NCBI GenBank assembly: GCA_026988195.1
Contig: JALSLS010000418.1
Span: 1 to 7,808 of the forward strand
Source: Methylomonas sp.
GTDB taxonomy: Bacteria > Pseudomonadota > Gammaproteobacteria > Methylococcales > Methylomonadaceae
Direction of reading: 5' to 3'
Length of the DNA: 7,808 bases
Shown: piece by piece, positions 5,219 to 7,808 of the stretch
Position numbering within the stretch: position 1 is the stretch's first letter
Layout: each line of letters begins with the position of its first letter
Notes under the pieces: model-generated
What the model saw: the letters and a program-made list of their open reading frames with translations, nothing else
What the model was told of the DNA's origin: nothing
Database searches by the model: none
Position numbers and translations under genes: made by a program

Positions 5219-7808
5219 ATGAGTGGAATTAATAGGGTTGCATTATTTGGAAAATTAAATTCTTTAGGGTATAAAGCGATTGAAAGTGCGACGGTTTTTT
5301 GTAAAATGCGAGGTAACCCTCATGTAGAACTTGTTCATTGGTTTAATCAAATTTTACAAGAGCAGAACTCTGATCTACACCAAATTATCAAACATTTTGA
5401 TCTGGATATTCCAAAAATTGCTCAAGATTTAACCACCGCTTTAGATAAACTACCGCGTGGCGCCACATCAATTTCTAATTTATCACCTTATATAGAAGAT
5501 ACCGTTGAGAGGGCTTGGGTGTATGGCACGCTTGCTTTCGGTGAAACACAAGTAAGAACAGGGCATTTAATTGTTGGCTTATTAGGGACTCAAGGCCTAG
5601 AGCAAGTTTTAATTGGAATATCAAAAGAATTTGGAAAAATTAAATTAGAACAACTACAAGAATCTTTTGCAAGTATCGTATCAGGCTCTCCTGAAGAGCA
5701 TTTGACTGCAACGGATGGATTTAGTGCGGCTATGCCAGGAGAAGCAAGTGAGGCAATAGCTCCAGCACAAATGGGTAAGCAAGAAGCCTTAAAGCAATTT
5801 ACGGTAGATTTAACAGAACAGGCCAGAAAAGGTGAAATGGATCCTATCGTAGGAAGAGATGAAGAAATTCGTCAAATAGTTGATATTTTAATGCGGAGGC
5901 GACAAAACAACCCTATTTTAACGGGTGAGGCTGGAGTTGGTAAAACAGCTGTTGTAGAAGGTTTTGCCCAAAAAATTGTTTGCGGGGATGTACCCCCTCC
6001 TTTACTTGATGTCTCGTTATTATCATTAGATATTGGCCTGCTACAAGCAGGTGCGAGCATGAAAGGTGAATTTGAAAATAGACTAAGAAAAGTTATTGAT
6101 GAAGTTCAGGCATCAGAAAAACCTATCATTCTGTTTATTGATGAAGCTCATACTCTTGTTGGTGCTGGTGGAGCCGCAGGTACAGGTGATGCTGCTAATT
6201 TATTAAAACCAGCATTAGCGCGTGGAAAATTAAGAACAGTTGCCGCTACAACTTGGGCTGAATATAAAAAACATATCGAAAAAGATCCAGCTTTAACAAG
6301 GCGGTTCCAAGTCGTTCAAGTTGATGAGCCTGATGAAGAACAGGCCATAAAGATGATGCGTGGGATGGCAGCAGTGATGGAAAACCATCATAAAGTTCAA
6401 GTATTAGATGAGGCAATAGAGGCCTCGGTCAAATTATCCCACCGTTATATTCCAGCACGTCAGTTACCCGACAAATCAGTGAGTTTATTAGATACAGCTT
6501 GCGCCCGTGTAGCAATCAGTCAACATTCAATTCCAGCTGAAGTGGATGATAGAAAAAAGCAGATTGATGCAATAAATGTTGAACTGGGATTGATTAAAAA
6601 GGAAAATAATTTAGGTATTGATATTACTGCAAGAAAGGCGGTTGCTGAAGAAAAGTTAGCGAATGAAACCCAAGCGCTAGAGCTGTTAGAAGCACGTTGG
6701 AAGGTTGAGCTAGACCTAGTCAACCAAATACTTGAGCTACGGAAAAAGTTACGTTCGGAGGATGCTGAAACTATTGATGAAGAATCGTCTGAGGCTGAGA
6801 AAAGTGAATCGAAAGAACAATTACTTAATCAGCTAAAAGAGTTACAAAATACCTTGCATGGGAAACAAGGGGAAACACCTTTAATTTTACCTACTGTAGA
6901 TGCTCAAGCAGTCGCCACGGTCGTGGGCGACTGGACCGGAATACCTGTAGGGAAAATGGTTAAAAATGAAATTGAAACGGTGCTTCATCTTGCTGATGCA
7001 CTAGGTAAAAGGATTATTGGTCAGCATCATGCCTTGGAAATGATTGCTAAACGGATTCAGACCTCAAGGGCAGGTTTAGACAACCCTAGTAAGCCAATAG
7101 GTGTTTTTATGCTTGCGGGGACTTCTGGTGTTGGTAAAACAGAAACGGCATTAGCCTTGGCAGAAACTTTATATGGTGGCGAGCAAAATATTATCACCAT
7201 TAATATGAGTGAATTTCAAGAAGCACATACGGTATCAACATTAAAAGGAGCGCCTCCTGGTTATGTTGGCTATGGTGAAGGCGGCGTGTTAACAGAAGCG
7301 GTTAGGCGTAAACCCTATAGTGTTGTGTTACTGGATGAAATTGAAAAAGCACACCCAGATGTGCATGAAATATTTTTTCAAGTGTTTGACAAAGGCTGGA
7401 TGGAAGATGGTGAAGGGCGAATTATTGATTTTAAAAACACCTTAATCCTATTGACCACAAACGCTGGCACAGATTTGATTACTAATATGTGTAAAGACCC
7501 TGAATTTATGCCTGATGCAGAGGGGCTGACAAAAGCGCTTCGCACCCCATTATTAGAAGTGTTTCCCCCAGCATTATTAGGGCGGCTGGTTGTCATCCCT
7601 TATTTTCCACTGAGTGATGAAATGATTTCTGCTATTACGCGACTACAACTGGGCAGAATTGAAAAACGAATTTTAGAAAACCATAAAATTCCTTTTACTT
7701 ATGAAGAGGACGTTATCCAGCTCATTGTTGAACGTTGCACAGAACTAGAAAGTGGAGGCCGAATGATTGACTCCATATTAACTAATACCATGCTACCTGA
7801 GATTAGCG
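5219..7808 (+). CDS. clpV: ClpV (TssH), sheath-recycling AAA+ ATPase, 3' end cut
   Basis: ClpV is a hexameric Clp/Hsp100 unfoldase in the cytoplasm that extracts subunits from contracted TssB-TssC sheath using ATP. 863 codons are visible with no stop; the family is usually slightly under 900 residues, so only the extreme C-terminus is missing. The N-domain (about 1-160) has the ClpV-specific GNPHVELVHW and LPRGATS stretches. NBD1 has Walker A GEAGVGKT (236-243), pore loop GASMKGEFE (279-287), Walker B LFIDE (305-309) and RR at 361-362. A coiled-coil middle domain covers about 430-550, with an acidic stretch at 514-533. NBD2 begins after VVGDWTGIP (568-576) and has Walker A GTSGVGKT (634-641) and Walker B VVLLDE (702-707). 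Residue 281 is Met where ClpB has a pore-loop Tyr; a non-aromatic residue here separates it from ClpB. The start has AAAGG 7 bases upstream (5207-5211). Confidence 0.97.
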   Translation, partial: MSGINRVALFGKLNSLGYKAIESATVFCKMRGNPHVELVHWFNQILQEQNSDLHQIIKHFDLDIPKIAQDLTTALDKLPRGATSISNLSPYIEDTVERAWVYGTLAFGETQVRTGHLIVGLLGTQGLEQVLIGISKEFGKIKLEQLQESFASIVSGSPEEHLTATDGFSAAMPGEASEAIAPAQMGKQEALKQFTVDLTEQARKGEMDPIVGRDEEIRQIVDILMRRRQNNPILTGEAGVGKTAVVEGFAQKIVCGDVPPPLLDVSLLSLDIGLLQAGASMKGEFENRLRKVIDEVQASEKPIILFIDEAHTLVGAGGAAGTGDAANLLKPALARGKLRTVAATTWAEYKKHIEKDPALTRRFQVVQVDEPDEEQAIKMMRGMAAVMENHHKVQVLDEAIEASVKLSHRYIPARQLPDKSVSLLDTACARVAISQHSIPAEVDDRKKQIDAINVELGLIKKENNLGIDITARKAVAEEKLANETQALELLEARWKVELDLVNQILELRKKLRSEDAETIDEESSEAEKSESKEQLLNQLKELQNTLHGKQGETPLILPTVDAQAVATVVGDWTGIPVGKMVKNEIETVLHLADALGKRIIGQHHALEMIAKRIQTSRAGLDNPSKPIGVFMLAGTSGVGKTETALALAETLYGGEQNIITINMSEFQEAHTVSTLKGAPPGYVGYGEGGVLTEAVRRKPYSVVLLDEIEKAHPDVHEIFFQVFDKGWMEDGEGRIIDFKNTLILLTTNAGTDLITNMCKDPEFMPDAEGLTKALRTPLLEVFPPALLGRLVVIPYFPLSDEMISAITRLQLGRIEKRILENHKIPFTYEEDVIQLIVERCTELESGGRMIDSILTNTMLPEIS

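Noticed and set aside
5872..7596. Three minus-strand frames of 62-72 codons (5872-6060, 6520-6723, 7378-7596)
   Set aside because: All lie antisense inside clpV, which reads as an intact ClpV with conserved motifs in every place; the antisense proteins look like low-complexity Ser/Thr shadows.
317..7808. Phage tail, pyocin or extracellular contractile injection system
   Set aside because: TssF, TssG, TagJ and a ClpV-type ATPase together are specific to T6SS; the gp25 likeness of TssE is the shared ancestry of contractile machines.
1..7808. CRISPR array, tRNA or rRNA gene, insertion sequence, or effector-immunity pair
   Set aside because: No regularly spaced repeats, no tRNA-like cloverleaf or rRNA segment, no transposase frame, and no unassigned gene between the tss genes. 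Hcp has no effector extension.

Overview
The window is one AT-rich, plus-strand stretch from a Gram-negative bacterium, almost certainly a proteobacterium and most likely a gammaproteobacterium. It carries part of a type VI secretion system (T6SS) cluster: hcp (tssD), tagJ (impE/hsiE), tssE, tssF, tssG and clpV (tssH). clpV runs off the right edge. As I recall it, this is the same order as in the H1-T6SS locus of Pseudomonas aeruginosa, and the Hcp protein looks very close to Hcp1. The species cannot be named from the sequence. Low GC and a long GTCAT...ATGAC palindromic repeat are compatible with many gammaproteobacteria and argue against Pseudomonas itself.

Layout. Bases 1-316 hold no gene that I can support. 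They contain an imperfect palindromic repeat of about 76 bp (18-93), a 10-bp hairpin that may end an upstream transcript (161-190), and a compact hairpin plus T-run (270-292) only 11 bases before the hcp ribosome binding site. hcp (317-802) is followed by a strong intrinsic terminator (830-864). A 137-base segment follows (865-1001), with a second bulged hairpin and a small palindrome, and probably drives or controls the rest. tagJ (1002-1814), tssE (1851-2348), tssF (2352-4220), tssG (4184-5200) and clpV (5219-7808, partial) are tightly packed, with gaps of 36 and 3 bases, a 37-base overlap, and a gap of 18 bases. They read as one operon.

How the genes work together. Hcp forms the hexameric rings of the inner tube that is fired into a target cell. 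TssE, TssF and TssG are baseplate wedge components on which the tube and the TssB-TssC sheath assemble. ClpV is the hexameric AAA+ unfoldase that disassembles the contracted sheath so that it can be reused. TagJ is an accessory protein that, in the H1-type class, bridges the TssB sheath subunit and ClpV. The sheath genes tssB and tssC, the membrane-complex genes tssJ, tssL and tssM, the remaining baseplate genes tssA and tssK, and the spike gene vgrG are not in the window and are expected on either side.

Novelty. The proteins look canonical, with intact catalytic motifs and no frameshift. I see no undescribed system here. The most interesting material is non-coding: the terminator-like hairpin placed between any upstream promoter and hcp, the terminator separating hcp from the rest, short motifs shared by the two leader regions, and the palindromic repeat.
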